Assembly: GCA_023014335.1 (NCBI GenBank) | Contig: JAECYW010000013.1 | Location: 1,674,001-1,738,000 of the forward strand | Direction of reading: 5' to 3' | Length of the DNA stretch: 64,000 nt | Source of the DNA: Galerina marginata | Taxonomy: Eukaryota; Basidiomycota; Agaricomycetes; Agaricales; Galerinaceae | Shown: one piece after another, positions 37,701 to 47,786 of the stretch | How positions within the stretch are numbered: position 1 is the first letter of the stretch | Layout: each line of letters starts with the position of its first letter | Position numbers and translations under genes: made by a program | The notes under the pieces: generated by a model | What the model saw: only the letters and a program-made list of their open reading frames with translations | What the model was told of the DNA's origin: nothing | Database searches by the model: none

Positions 37701-40243
37701 ATAGATTGTGAATCTTCATCTAGGTGACTTGTCTCGTGTATTTTCCCGTCCATGCCCATTCTACAATTCTGATCGCTTTTTTCTTGACCGCGTGAAAGAT
37801 ATTTCCAACAAGTAGTTTGATGCTCATGCCAAGAGTATTGATATAACAGTCGACTTAGAGACTCGTTAAACTCCCTCCAAAAGTTTGGAAGCTCGTTGTC
37901 ATGTACATGGGCGGACGGGGTAGGTATTACACCGGGATGAGGTTCTCCCCTTTCCTTGTGCAAAATTCTTCGAGGATAATACATCTTTTGAGCTCCCGGA
38001 GTTGGAACTGCAGGGAATTCACACTTAATTACAGATTCTAACCAGTGAAAGACTTTTTCAGAATATTCATCCGAGCCTGCCATTTGATTCCGCAACTGCT
38101 GTGGAGACGGATGGCCTTTCAACCAGATGAGCATATGACAATGGAGAGTACCCTTTCCTTGAGCCTCAACAGTCCCGTAGTAAGCGATACAATTTCCATA
38201 TAATCCGCCACTCTTGCTACCGTAGCGAAGGATTATCTGTATAAATTTTGAAATCATAAGATCAAAAAATTTCGCGCAGGCAGAAGGGTTTCGAGCGGCA
38301 AATAGCTTCCTTTTCCATTCCGACATATCTTCACCTCTCGCTATGTCTTCAAGTTCAATATTTTCTCCAGCAAACAAGCGTACGATCGGATGGTCTACGT
38401 CGGATGGGTTTAAAGTGATGAATAAAGTGGGTGCACCTCTATAATTAATCAGAGACCGTATTTCGTTCCTCAGCATGGTCTTATACCCGTCGCTTCCGGG
38501 GACATGTTTTGCAATAAGTCGGAGTGAGCCTAGCAATTTAAATATTTGAATTTCCCGTTCGTCGGTTGGCTTGTATTGTGGATCTTTCTGGCAGTCGTGA
38601 CTCAATTTGATCAATAATTCGGGATCAATTTTGAGCAAATTCTCGACCACCTGTCGATGCACTTTTTGAGAAACGCTGAATCGCAAGCTCTGGGAAACTA
38701 AAGATTTCCGACAGATATTATAAAAGACGAATGCAAATTCTGAGTCTTTTTCAAACGGACTGTCGTCAATCATAAGTAAATGACGGAGCTGCTCCTCCAT
38801 GCTTATTTTTACCGATCTACCAGGGTGATAAAATCCTCCTATTCCCCAAGGGTCGAGATGAGGAAATAACCAAGTTAAAATAGAGGGGTTGTAAAAATCC
38901 GGCACAGTTGTCGAACCTTTTCCAGAGACAATGAACGGTTTTCCTTGTAGACAGCGCTCGAGCGCTATATTCTTCATGGTTTGGTAACTCAGCGGAGAGT
39001 CGTCTCCAAGCGTATATCCAACATTTTCCATAAGAAGTTCGTCGACGGGTTCATCGCTAGACTCAGTGTCGATATTTCTCGGTGTGTAATCGGAAACTGA
39101 AGCATCAATAGCATCATTGTTAGGAATAAATCCAAGGTGAACTGAAGAAGGTACACCGTCATCAAAGTCCTTGTCGAATAGCCCATTCAAATTATCTTCG
39201 CTGAAGTTAAACTCGTCCGAGGGCTTATAATGTCGATTATACCTCAACAAAAACTTAATCATTCGTTTAACTCTGGATTTCCTCACCAGTATTGGGGAGT
39301 ATTTACGGATTGTTGAACGGTTAGGGAGCCTATCACCCACGAATATCGCACACATGGTGTCTCGGATGGAATCTGAAGCTGGAGGAATAATCCGATTCAT
39401 TCTTACAACATCTAATGGAGCGACAATTATATTCCCCCTGATACCTTTTCGTGCCTGAGACAAGACACTTTCTCTTGATGGCCCCGAATCATCGATGTCA
39501 CCTGAATTAAATCGGCAGGTAATAGAGTTAGTTCTTGCTCGACAAATCAGCTTCTTATCGAACAATGTAGCTTGTTCAAAATCCGCTCTGATAACAGCCG
39601 GAAGTGACTCAAGTCCATAATAAAGCCAGTTACTCAAGGCAAATTTAGGCATAGCCGACGAGAGAAGGGAGGTATGACACCTACTACAAAACCTCATACG
39701 TCCAACTTTCTCCGTAAATTCCAAGCCTTTAGGGTTCAGTATAGCATTTTTGTATAGGACACGGTCATAGGACGTTGGTAATATACGCTCCGGCAGAAAA
39801 TTGTTGCGAAGTAAAGTCAAATCAATGGTACTTCCATCTACCCAGCTAGATTCCGACTGAGAAACTCGTTTACTACATACCGCACATACTACGATCCTCA
39901 GTTTGTTGGTGCTCATCTCGGCTTCCCATTCTCGAATAATTGATATTTTTTTTAATTCATCGGGCGGGCACAGATGATCAAAATTACTCGAGTGGTCGGA
40001 ATTTTCCGCCACATTGGTTATAACATGCTGAGGAATATCTGTAGAAGTCACTGTCTCATGAACAACACTTGGGGCAGAAATCGGAAGCGTTTTGGTGACC
40101 ACTAATCCGAACATTACTTCTACATCCCTACGTGCCATGGTCCGAGCCTTAAAAATGTAAACAAGACGACAGCATCTCCTTAGACACACATGATGATATA
40201 ACATCTGACACATCGCCGGCTTCGCCGCTCTTCCGTGGGGCAT
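34724..40243 (-). CDS. Helitron Rep-helicase
   Basis: The first in-frame ATG, at 40243, gives 1839 aa; an upstream open extension to 40588 begins with TTG or belongs to another exon. N-terminal CxxC pairs (CAVCSKR, FCSRCHTSL) are followed by a DUF6570-like segment (MPKFALSNWLYYG). The HUH Rep nuclease is near residue 700 (GTLHCHMLIWLKG, the two metal-binding His). The paired catalytic Tyr are near residue 888 (YYVTDYITK). The Pif1-like helicase is from residue about 1370: GVGGTGKS (Walker A), FLIIDEVSM (Walker B), FMGDFGQL, and TDFKSQGRTLERA plus VMLSRV at the end. Rolling-circle transposition would depend on this protein. No stop or frameshift is present, which indicates recent activity. Confidence 0.93.
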   Translation of the reverse strand: MPHGRAAKPAMCQMLYHHVCLRRCCRLVYIFKARTMARRDVEVMFGLVVTKTLPISAPSVVHETVTSTDIPQHVITNVAENSDHSSNFDHLCPPDELKKISIIREWEAEMSTNKLRIVVCAVCSKRVSQSESSWVDGSTIDLTLLRNNFLPERILPTSYDRVLYKNAILNPKGLEFTEKVGRMRFCSRCHTSLLSSAMPKFALSNWLYYGLESLPAVIRADFEQATLFDKKLICRARTNSITCRFNSGDIDDSGPSRESVLSQARKGIRGNIIVAPLDVVRMNRIIPPASDSIRDTMCAIFVGDRLPNRSTIRKYSPILVRKSRVKRMIKFLLRYNRHYKPSDEFNFSEDNLNGLFDKDFDDGVPSSVHLGFIPNNDAIDASVSDYTPRNIDTESSDEPVDELLMENVGYTLGDDSPLSYQTMKNIALERCLQGKPFIVSGKGSTTVPDFYNPSILTWLFPHLDPWGIGGFYHPGRSVKISMEEQLRHLLMIDDSPFEKDSEFAFVFYNICRKSLVSQSLRFSVSQKVHRQVVENLLKIDPELLIKLSHDCQKDPQYKPTDEREIQIFKLLGSLRLIAKHVPGSDGYKTMLRNEIRSLINYRGAPTLFITLNPSDVDHPIVRLFAGENIELEDIARGEDMSEWKRKLFAARNPSACAKFFDLMISKFIQIILRYGSKSGGLYGNCIAYYGTVEAQGKGTLHCHMLIWLKGHPSPQQLRNQMAGSDEYSEKVFHWLESVIKCEFPAVPTPGAQKMYYPRRILHKERGEPHPGVIPTPSAHVHDNELPNFWREFNESLSRLLYQYSWHEHQTTCWKYLSRGQEKSDQNCRMGMDGKIHETSHLDEDSQSIILRRHHPRLAPYTDVVVYLLRCNMDIKFVGSGEAAKAFLYYVTDYITKPSLPVHVGMAALSYAVKKVYSRIPEGLTGSSSGQVTGAVISAVNGMMGRLEISHPQVMSYLVGGGDHYTSDKFSVLQWNAFRRFAQNELAESNDVDVTNPQSTESTVALALAPKSITASNQQLDYVYRGGHPTYSSMCLYDFVALTSKSRYGKNVDTAVGLPGSFISSQHPQRHTHYLVLRRERHIPVILGPGIPNPNKSTEVREEWARDMLVLFKPWRRLSDLKDQNELWLDAFRRHEPDLTERHRNIIANMQVLTECSEARDNHRKGRLRREQDELTLEEDQTAYLQDNEGREHIANFAEIYNFDPFRELDGTIGDEQIDVSDGSEILSDDVSRLLDMCLPISMDDLVDSARDTLNSPSQVVESEQEVLACQLAVMTGKRKRLHNVADEDEQNADWDSSARRPIRPEIPIVIRTVLRGDSDNRSNREREIRVSDQVILDMGLHNNREQLRAYNLVAHHLIERRDEQLLMHVAGVGGTGKSHVIKSIVLLFERLDRRRELLLGAPTGIAAVLIRGQTLHSLILATPNGKSKNVAPLSRIWKYVKFLIIDEVSMVGARFLSQLSSRIRQAKGDDIINHGKPFGGVNVIFMGDFGQLKPPKQYALYSNELVKNPSFAESRNEYGISAMNGAVLWRQVNAVIELVKNQRQNDDPVYASFLLRLRLGQCRNDAVPPLSISDSDYLRSRLMENQASNPSVLEAFKDAPIIVGSKSLRDILNVKLVKYHSRRSGSELRIYYSKDFFNKKSASGQIQKKLWDLPSAVNREAFGRLPLFVGMKVMVTENLAFDDGIVNGSEGTIVDIKFEEDSNSRRYATVVYVNIPGCGIRVDGLDEDVVPIFPVVTRIEHKPLTLTAVKSKSFTRKQLPLVPAYVYTDFKSQGRTLERAIVDLATARGQGVYVMLSRVKSLSGLLILRWFPPTKIYRRLPEELRSELARLNSLAVASL

Positions 40244-40588
40244 TCCATGAGACAGACACAACAGACGCAAATTTTTCTGGTTAAAAAATCGAAACCAAAA
40301 GACAAGAATATTAATATTCGCGCTGAAGACAAGGCAGTTTGGATCCTTTATATGAACTTTAGCATCCCGAGGGTCGACGCAAACATCATAAAACCGAAAG
40401 AATCTGTTTAAACGTAGGACATCTACTATTTCTTCGACACCGTAGACCGGCAAATCAACATAGCGGTATACGGGAAGACCTGATTCCGGTGATGTCGACA
40501 ACACAACAAATAAGTAAGAGTATGTGAATATATGTATGTTTTTTTTTTGTTTTTGTTTTGTTTCAATTAAGTGAGGCGAAAAAGACAA
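34724..40588 (-). mobile_element. Helitron (autonomous type), ends not resolved
   Basis: The unbroken frame of 1954 codons covers a Rep-helicase of the Helitron class. The element must extend somewhat on both sides. Expected marks are a 5' TC, and a 3' hairpin followed by CTRR at an A-T insertion site. I could not place them with confidence, so these limits are those of the open frame only. Confidence 0.75.
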
Positions 40589-41185
40589 ACGAAGAGAGTG
40601 AGTCCGAATCCCTGAAACGCAGCAATCGACTTCTTACCTGATGTTAACGCTATGTTATCTGGTATTGAATTCCGTGACGTAGGCTCGGGCTATTATTCCG
40701 GTAGCGGACTATCAGCATGCAGCAAGCAAGAGAAAATAACGTTACGAACTGGCGTCATGACTAGAAAGCGTCGCCAAAAGAGACTATCGAGATAGCTAGC
40801 ATGCTAACTTTGCGTCGCTCTTATAGCTTTCTATTACTAGAAACAGACAAACCTGTCCATTTCAAACCATACGTGCCATATCATCCTATTTTTACCCCAT
40901 TCCACGTCGATCTTCTTGACCACATATACCCAAACAATGCCATGCAAAATAAAGCGACGCGAACAAATGACTCCGTACTTACCTCTTTTGGATTATTTGT
41001 ATGTAATTTCGAATCTAACAACTATCACGTTAGAGAAGCGGCTATCTACTTGCGCCGATTACACTATAAAACTTCATAACAAGACTTGAGTCCCCTACCA
41101 AAGTCTTGGTGAACACCCTTAAATCGTAAATACATAGCGCCCATCACTAGCCTTCATTCCGCTAACATATCAGGCCAGAACAGCC
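40589..41185. other. Region 5' of the Helitron helicase
   Basis: No gene supported. It should hold the Helitron 5' terminus and the promoter of the R2-like gene at 41186. Confidence 0.45.
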
Positions 41186-42374
41186 ATGTCCGAGCCACTT
41201 TTAGAAGAGAATCCACGAAGGTTTGTGCTTTTCCCAATAAAATATCTGGCGGTGAGTCTACTGTACCGGAATTTCTAGTATAACTTAGTAACTTTCCGTT
41301 CAAGATCTGGAGGATGTACAAAAAAGCAGTCACCACGTTTTGGATAGCCGACACCGTCCAGACATCCGAAGACGCGCAGGAATGGAAAAATGTACTTACC
41401 CACGCAGTGAAGCAGACGACCACATTCGGACTTAGTTTCCTGGCGGCGACCCACAAGGCCATGCACGAGAAACTTCTGAACGCAATATCCACTGAAGTCA
41501 CGGCCCCCGAAGTACGATGCTTTCTCAGTTTCCAGACAATGACGTTAGTGAAGAGCATTTCTTCTTATTATCAGACTCTACTTACATATACTTAATCATT
41601 TCCCACTAGGGAGAATATACACTCCGAAGTACTTTCCAAATTCATGTCGCAGTTAATCGAAGATCAGGATAGGTCAACTTCCGAATTTCAACTACAGTCA
41701 CTCGAGGAAAAGTTTCGATGGGCTTCTACTTGGACCGAACAGGATGATATATCCTTCGCCGAACGTTTGGTTGCATTGGCAGCCATCAAGGGACTTTTTT
41801 CTTCTTCTTTGTTCTGTGTACTCTCGTGGATTTCAGAACAAGACGTGCTCCGCAGTCTGAGCTTTACCAATTCTATGATTATACTTGACAGCGAGTCACA
41901 CGTGGATTTCGTATGCCTTCTATTCCATCACCTCGAAAAGAAGCCGTCGCAGGACCGCGTGTTCGAAATAGTTGCCGAGGCCGTGGATCTCGAAAAAGAG
42001 TTCGCAACCGGTAAGCATCAGCTATTTCCCAACTTCGCCATTCAATCCATACAATTTGACCAGATGTACTCTGGTGTATCAATATCGACGTGACCCCGGA
42101 ACAATTAAACGGATATGTTGAATTTCTCGCAGACATTTTATTGCACTCCTTAGGCTATGAAAGCTATTACAAGGCTTCAAATCCCGTAATTTATTTAGTA
42201 TCTCATTGACTTGGACTCTACTAATCCCATCAACGAAAGATTTCCTTCATGCAACACCTAACGGGAGAGATTAAAGCCGGGTACATTGCTCAGCAGATGG
42301 AAACCGCTTATTCTCTCGGCAGTTCAAAGTCCATGAAGGGACTGGAGATCAGACCCCAGGTGTATGATTTGTGA
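41186..42374 (+). CDS. Ribonucleotide reductase small-subunit (R2)-like pseudoenzyme A
   Basis: Five exons: 41186-41251, 41305-41543, 41610-42010, 42064-42185, 42240-42374, giving 320 aa. It aligns over its full length with eukaryotic R2, starting at EPLLEENPRRFVLFPIKY, then IWRMYKKA, TENIHSE, LFHHL, AEAVDLEKEF and YVEFLADILLHSLGY. True R2 holds a diiron-tyrosyl radical for dNTP synthesis. Here the first ligand Asp is His (AATHKAMHEK), the radical Tyr is Leu (ENIHSEVLSKF), the helix-E Glu is Lys (AAIKG), and the Glu of DEGLH is Ser (DSESH). Glu and His of ENIH and the last His remain. A radical function is therefore very unlikely. A regulatory or scaffold role on R1/R2, as for yeast Rnr4, is inference. 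The frame is intact. Confidence 0.88.
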
Positions 42375-42629
42375 GTTCGTTAAGTTCTCTTCTTTTGATT
42401 AAACCTCACAGGCACTAGTTTTAAAGATGATCTCGCCTAAAAAGAGGTGAAGATGATCTGCAAATAGTTACCCTTCGAGTGTCTAAATAATGGTCCTGTA
42501 TTCGATATTTTAAATAGCAGAACGAACTTTTATCCATATTTTCCTCCATTAAGAACTTATGCCCTGTTAACACCCGTCGGTGCATATGGCATGTGTGAAG
42601 TGAACACGGACAGAACTGGTACCGGCAGA

Positions 42630-42870
42630 TTATGATGTGCTACGCCTGACCAAAGATGACGACACGCGATATTTCGGGCCGGGGTACATAAGCGCTTTAG
42701 GCATCACTTCAAGGCGACAATCAATTTTCCCAGAAGGGAACGGGAGTTTTGATCCCGGCTTCCCCTTTTTGGATGTATTCACGCATATCCAATCCACCCT
42801 TGGTAGGAGGCTAGAACGAGTTCGTCGCATCAGAAAAATCATTGGTACCTACCCAAGGGAAAAAAAAAAA
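42630..42870 (+). other. Unassigned open stretch, possible exon
   Basis: Open frame without ATG, containing RYFGPGYISALGITSRR and PGFPFLDVFTHIQSTLG and ending at a possible donor (GTACCT at 42845). It is more protein-like than random, but I could not join it in phase to the gene at 43105 or to R2-like A. It is followed by an A-rich tract (42860-42888). Confidence 0.3.
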
Positions 42871-43104
42871 AAAAAAAAGAAAAAGAAAAGTATACTGGTA
42901 CAGATACCGATTCCCATGCTATTCTCTAGCAGAACGGTAGGCACTCATTGAATCGTTTATTGGCCCAGCTGTGGCAAACAAAAAAGGCTAGAAAATTCTC
43001 ATGATCAAGTTCCAGATAACGAGCGGACAATCCATTTAAACCTCGAGTTGAGACAGTCGTCGCCCCCTCTGTGCAATCCCTTCGGTCTCAAATCACTTCT
43101 CGAC

Positions 43105-44011
43105 ATGAATTCGCGACCCGATGCCCAAGACGGCAGCCAAAAGACATGGCTGCTAGAGGTATATCCGTTTTCAAATACTTCGATTAAAGGCTCATGTGTT
43201 CCTCGTATTCTAGCACCCAGGCCTTGGAACAGCTTACATCGCCAATGAGGATACCATGAACTCACGCTCACTTCGCCTCATTTCGGATAACATAGCTTCT
43301 GTCAGTGACATACCATTTAATTATTCCAGGGATCTCATCTTCATTTGACTACAGATTCATTCACAACGAACATTATGCCTGGCTTTTACGACAGGCGGGT
43401 CTGTTGATTTTATACACCTCGCACCGTCCCAGTCCTCCAACGATGTCCTCGACGTCGCCCGTATCTTCCCGAACGGAGCATTAAGCGCATGTATCACATG
43501 TGTCCCAGGGACGTCGTTTAAGCTGGAGGAAGATTATCGAATTATTGTTTCGAATGGAAACCCAAACGCCCCACCCAACGCCGCTGCCAGAATCCTTTTC
43601 GGCGTCAACTGGTCTGGTAACATTGTGATGGCCAAATACGGACAGTCGGGGGAGGCGGTGGACATTCCTTACGAAAGCACTACGTTCATAGTCATGCTAC
43701 TGAAGTCGTAAGTATCGATTCGACATCTTTGGAAACGCGACTCAAGGAATTTCAGGTGGTTGATCAATATGCAAAACTTACGAACGGCAATCGACCAGCG
43801 TGGGTAGTTAGCCTGAGATTCGTATTCTTAAATAGGCATTACCCATTACAGACATGTACCTAATGTATCTAGGCGAGGGTCTGGGAATCCATCGCTTTAC
43901 ATTCACATGGAGTTCCACTACTTGGGAAAACAATATGATAGCACAGAGTTCAAAGAGTTCAAATCAGAGAATGAAACATTGTATAACTATCGACCGCCTA
44001 AGCTGAACTAA
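43105..44011 (+). CDS. Hypothetical protein, 217 aa
   Basis: Four exons: 43105-43158, 43214-43300, 43355-43707, 43852-44011, with codon phase kept at every junction. It begins MNSRPDAQDGSQKTWLLEH and ends YNYRPPKLN. Alternating hydrophobic stretches (RTLCLAFTTGG, SACITCVPGTSFKLEEDY, AARILFGVNWSGNIVMA, STTFIVMLLK) suggest an all-beta cytosolic fold. No signal peptide or membrane span, and no recognised family. It sits between R2-like A and B. The 144 bp last intron is longer than its neighbours and could hide a small exon. Confidence 0.55.
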
Positions 44012-44101
44012 CGAACCCGATAAAGGAGGAGTCGTTTATATAATCTCCGACCCAGCCAACTTTTAGCGAGCTGAACGTTTAGGACACCGGTAACTCCCTT
44101 G

Positions 44102-44278
44102 ATGGGATTATGTAAGTGTTCACTTTGGACTCCTTTGGGCAGTGTTCTTGTTGCGCTCATCCGAGTCACTCCGCACCTCTTCATTTTATTGGTACTCGCG
44201 TTCCAAGTGTTGTGTCTGGGTGCTTATAGTGAATGGAAGCATAGCAGCTGGGAGGCAAGGCACGAGGTATGTTTCTAG
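44102..44278 (+). CDS. Possible small single-pass membrane protein
   Basis: A 58-codon ATG frame with one strongly hydrophobic stretch (HLFILLVLAFQVLCLGAY) and a charged tail (SEWKHSSWEARHE). It stops just inside a potential donor GTATGT at 44267, so it could instead be the first exon of a longer gene. No homology recognised. Confidence 0.3.
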   Translation: MGLCKCSLWTPLGSVLVALIRVTPHLFILLVLAFQVLCLGAYSEWKHSSWEARHEVCF

Positions 44279-44434
44279 CACTATCTATAGAGTTTCTGAG
44301 CTCCCAATTCGAGAAATGTCAAGGCGCGGGCCATTGCTGTGGCAGAAGGTTCGTTGCCCGTTCATCCTAACAAATTTTACCGATAGCTTACAGTCCCTTT
44401 CTCACTCGGAAATCCCGAATTCACGTACGTGACC

Positions 44435-45125
44435 ATGTCAGACCCAACAATTACAATCCCTGCCACCTTCTTAGTGCTTTGGCAATCCGTCTTCATTGAG
44501 CCCCCACGACGTCAAAATCGCTTCAAGCTGAACCCGAGGCAGGATTAAAGTGAATTTTCCAGGTATGTAACATACCCTACGCTCCGCTACTCCTTTAGCA
44601 TGTAGGAATTCAGCTTTACCGTGAACGACTATGCAATTGCGTCATTGGTCAGGAAGCTGGCACTCCGCCGCTTCAGCAACCTCCCCCTGCCCCCGTCCTT
44701 GACTGTGTCACAGCAACAACAAATCACCGTACCACGCATCGCGTCGACGACCCGGGAACCTACTTTATGAGCTGTACGCGCGTCACCCAGCAACCACACT
44801 GGTCCAGCCCGATACGAGTACCGCTGCCGCTGACTCTCGTTTGAATGCAAGACGGTACGTGTATTCAATCGTTTCGCAATACGAACACATGCCATGTGAT
44901 TCTTCTTCGATCCCACTTCGCAATAGGGCTAATGACAATGCCTGGCGGTACGAACTGCAGCGCCATCACCATACCCTAAAGTAAGCCTCGTTATTATACT
45001 CTATCCAATGTTCTCCTTGTCTTATATCATTCAATAAAATGCTTTAATCCTTTTACAGTGCAGATTTTGCAGACTGTCCAAACTTCATTCTTAGGCACTT
45101 CCCGCCTCATAGAATGCAGTCGTAA
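44435..45125 (+). CDS. Hypothetical multi-exon gene, 5' structure uncertain
   Basis: The best-supported part is the 3' half. An exon from about 44609 reads LYRERLCNCVIGQEAG to VTQQPHW. It can be joined to a segment reading ANDNAWRYELQRHHHTL, and across a clean GT-AG intron to NADFADCPNFILRHFPPHRM with stop at 45123. The first exon (ATG 44435, MSDPTITIPATFL) is a guess and its donor is weak. The middle is Gln/Arg/His-rich and probably helical. No family recognised; it may be degenerate. Confidence 0.35.
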
Positions 45126-46122
45126 TCAACTCCCTTAGCACAGCGAACAATGTCGGTCACGGACTAAACCTGTCTACTACACAACTTCGATCGGAAGGTT
45201 AACAATCTAAACCCAGAATTGCTCGATCTACCACAACCTTTCCTCTTCTCCCCTTTCTCGTTCAGTTTCATGCGTTTCTTGAATATTTCTCCTCTATAGC
45301 CTCGTGCGATCACTAATTATATCCTCACTAATAACGGAACATTCTAAACTGAAGAACAACTCGAAGTCTCCAGCCACGATTTCTAAGTTTCAACCACCGT
45401 TGCGCTCTGGTCAGAGGTAGCCGAAATCAGATTAGATTGGAAAGATCAGACTTCAATCGGTATGTAGCACAACCCGTCTGAATGTAGACGCCGCAATCAC
45501 TGGCGCGCGCCTGCTCGACGCGCTTCCTGAAACTTGCTAGACTTTAGCCGCCTGGATAGGTGTTGGGAGGTAAAAGAGAGAAAGTAAGGAAGACTTCGAA
45601 CAGATCAGATTTATTGGATATTAACAACCATTAAACATACATAGGGGTACTTGGATACTGGTAATAGAATCAGAACCTTCAGCCTCCTAACGTCCCGAAA
45701 AGCTCAGAAAACAAGTAAACAGCGTCCTAAGAAACATCACATTGATTAGATCGAAGTTTGTCGAGACAATCTACACGTTCAACGTTCAACTCTAATATCC
45801 TCAAAGCGGTGTATGATTAACTTCTATTGGCGTTCAGCCCGAGTCTAAAACATTGTTTGAATCTCGATGATCACACAATCTGAAGTAAATTCTGGTCTTG
45901 AAATAAACAAAGAAAAGAAGGCCGAACATGAGAAGAATATTCTAAACAATGTCACCATATCTCGGAAGGTCAACAGCATGATTCGTGACTATCAAAAGAA
46001 CAGATATCGCATTGTCTATGTACCGTGCCTGACTTTAACATCTCAAAAGATACGTTCCTCGGTAAATCTGTCACGTAGAGGTATCGGTTAATCACACCAG
46101 GCAGCGAGTGAGCGAATGAAAC
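45126..46122. other. 1 kb stretch without a recognisable gene
   Basis: Between converging genes. Only one short lysine-rich frame (45867-46091) with no support. Confidence 0.5.
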
Positions 46123-47341
46123 TTACATATCGTATATCAAAGGTTTAAACACCCCACTTGCATACTCTTCATTGTCGATGGAGTAAGCTGTCCTCATCTC
46201 AAAAGCAATTCTCTTGGCCCTCTCCTCTCCAGGTAGACAATGAAAATAATGAATCTGCGTTATGTTGCCGTAAATCATAGGAAATACGAATCATTTTTTT
46301 TCAAAAACTCATACTAAGAACGTCCCAGACGGCTGCGGAGAATCGTAAAACCTCCGATATCCCATCGACGACAGAATTGTATCCGCCGTGAATTCGGTAT
46401 ACTGATGAATCGTATCCAATTGCATGTCCAACGAGCAGACGGACATCATATCTGTGCAGTAATCCAAGTCAGTACGTAATAAAATGAAGCTCCCAATCCA
46501 TCTTTAGGCGTACCCGTCGCAAACGCTCTCTCTAGGTCAACCGCTTCCGTTATAATATCCATGGCGCGTTCTTCCGATGGCTTCGTCTGTAAATGATGCA
46601 CTAGAAGGGCAACAAACTCGACATGGGAGTCATTGTCGCTCTTGATAAGTGTATGTGCATATTCCAAGCCCTCTAATAAGCCTTGTTCTGAGATCCATGA
46701 AAGCATGCACGAGACTGAAGAAAGGAAAACTCCTTTAATTGCTGCAAGCGCAATGAGAAGATCTCCGAATGGCACGTCCCGGTTTCTCGACCACTTAGAC
46801 GACCAGATGGCCTTTGTTGCCAAAGCTTTCAATCCAGTTTCGTAAATGAAAGGCCAGGATCTATCGACATCTCCGGTGACGAAGCTTGACAATAACTTAG
46901 ATATTGCCTCCGCGTGGATATTCTCCCTGAAAGTAGTGCGTCAAACTTATTAACGGTGAAATAGATGCAGAAGACATACATTATACATTGGAAATCGAAA
47001 AAATAACGGGCTTCAGGAGCCGCAATCTCACAGGCGACATTGTTCAGCACGGCATGATGCAGCCGGTTAGTCTCTCCCAGGAATAAAAGACAAAATAAAA
47101 TATTCAGCCTCTCGTCCTCCGTCAACGCGGCCCAGTCGTCGGTATCCCCTGACAGTTTAAGGCAGTCAGCTATCCAAAACTTCTTCATCGACCTCTTGTA
47201 GGCCCTCCATATCTACCAATATTTTAGCGGCTAAGCAATGACGACAGGAGAAAACCACTCTACTGCTGGGTATCTGATGGGGAAGAGGGAAACGATCCTA
47301 TCGTCGAACAATATAGACTCCACCGAACCGTCATGGTCCAT
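46123..47341 (-). CDS. R2-like pseudoenzyme B
   Basis: Five exons: 47341-47264, 47212-46980, 46926-46514, 46451-46315, 46254-46123, giving 330 aa, with the exon boundaries of genes A, C and D. R2 landmarks are IWRAYKR, EARYFFDFQ, MENIHAE, ALAAIKG, VHHLQTKPSEER, EAVDLERAFA and a C-terminus ending PLIYDM. Key residues: the first ligand Asp is Asn (GETNRLHH), the radical Tyr is Ile (ENIHAEAISKL), the helix-E Glu is Lys (AAIKG), and the Glu of DEGLH is Asn (DNDSH). The ENIH Glu and His and the DNDSH His remain. No frameshift or stop. The opposite orientation to A, C and D shows the family is dispersed, not a simple tandem array. Confidence 0.87.
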
Positions 47342-47786
47342 CTCACTCTTGCTGCAAACCAAAACAGAGAGATTAAGATATGCTTACAACTCTTGAAGGA
47401 GGAGGAAGAGCGCATCGTTTTTCTTAACGTTGCGCCATTAAGTACTCGACTCATACGAATGAGATTAATCTCGATGGATAGGTCGCGCGTCAGGTTTTCA
47501 AATACATGTCAACAGGACGACTTTGGCTCTATTGACACTTTCCCCATTGGGCGGTCACTGAGATCTTGAACACACTTCAGAAGAAACTCGCAGAACGAAC
47601 GGTCGGCCATCATGATTTATCACAATAAATTAATCAACATTTCAAGGCGAACTACCTAACCGCTACAATTGGTTTCTAAATGCTTTGATTATCGCCGCTA
47701 ACCGATTTCTGGCACGGGTTAACTTTTGGATTACCTCGTCTACATAACAGAGTTTGATTAATGGAGCAGCAGGCACCGGATACAAC

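Noticed and set aside
40244..40588. N-terminal extension of the Helitron frame
   Set aside because: It starts with TTG rather than ATG, so I do not include it in the CDS; it may belong to an upstream exon.
47333..47569. Plus-strand frame opposite the 5' end of R2-like B
   Set aside because: Antisense to the first exon and promoter of a well-supported gene, with no motif of its own.
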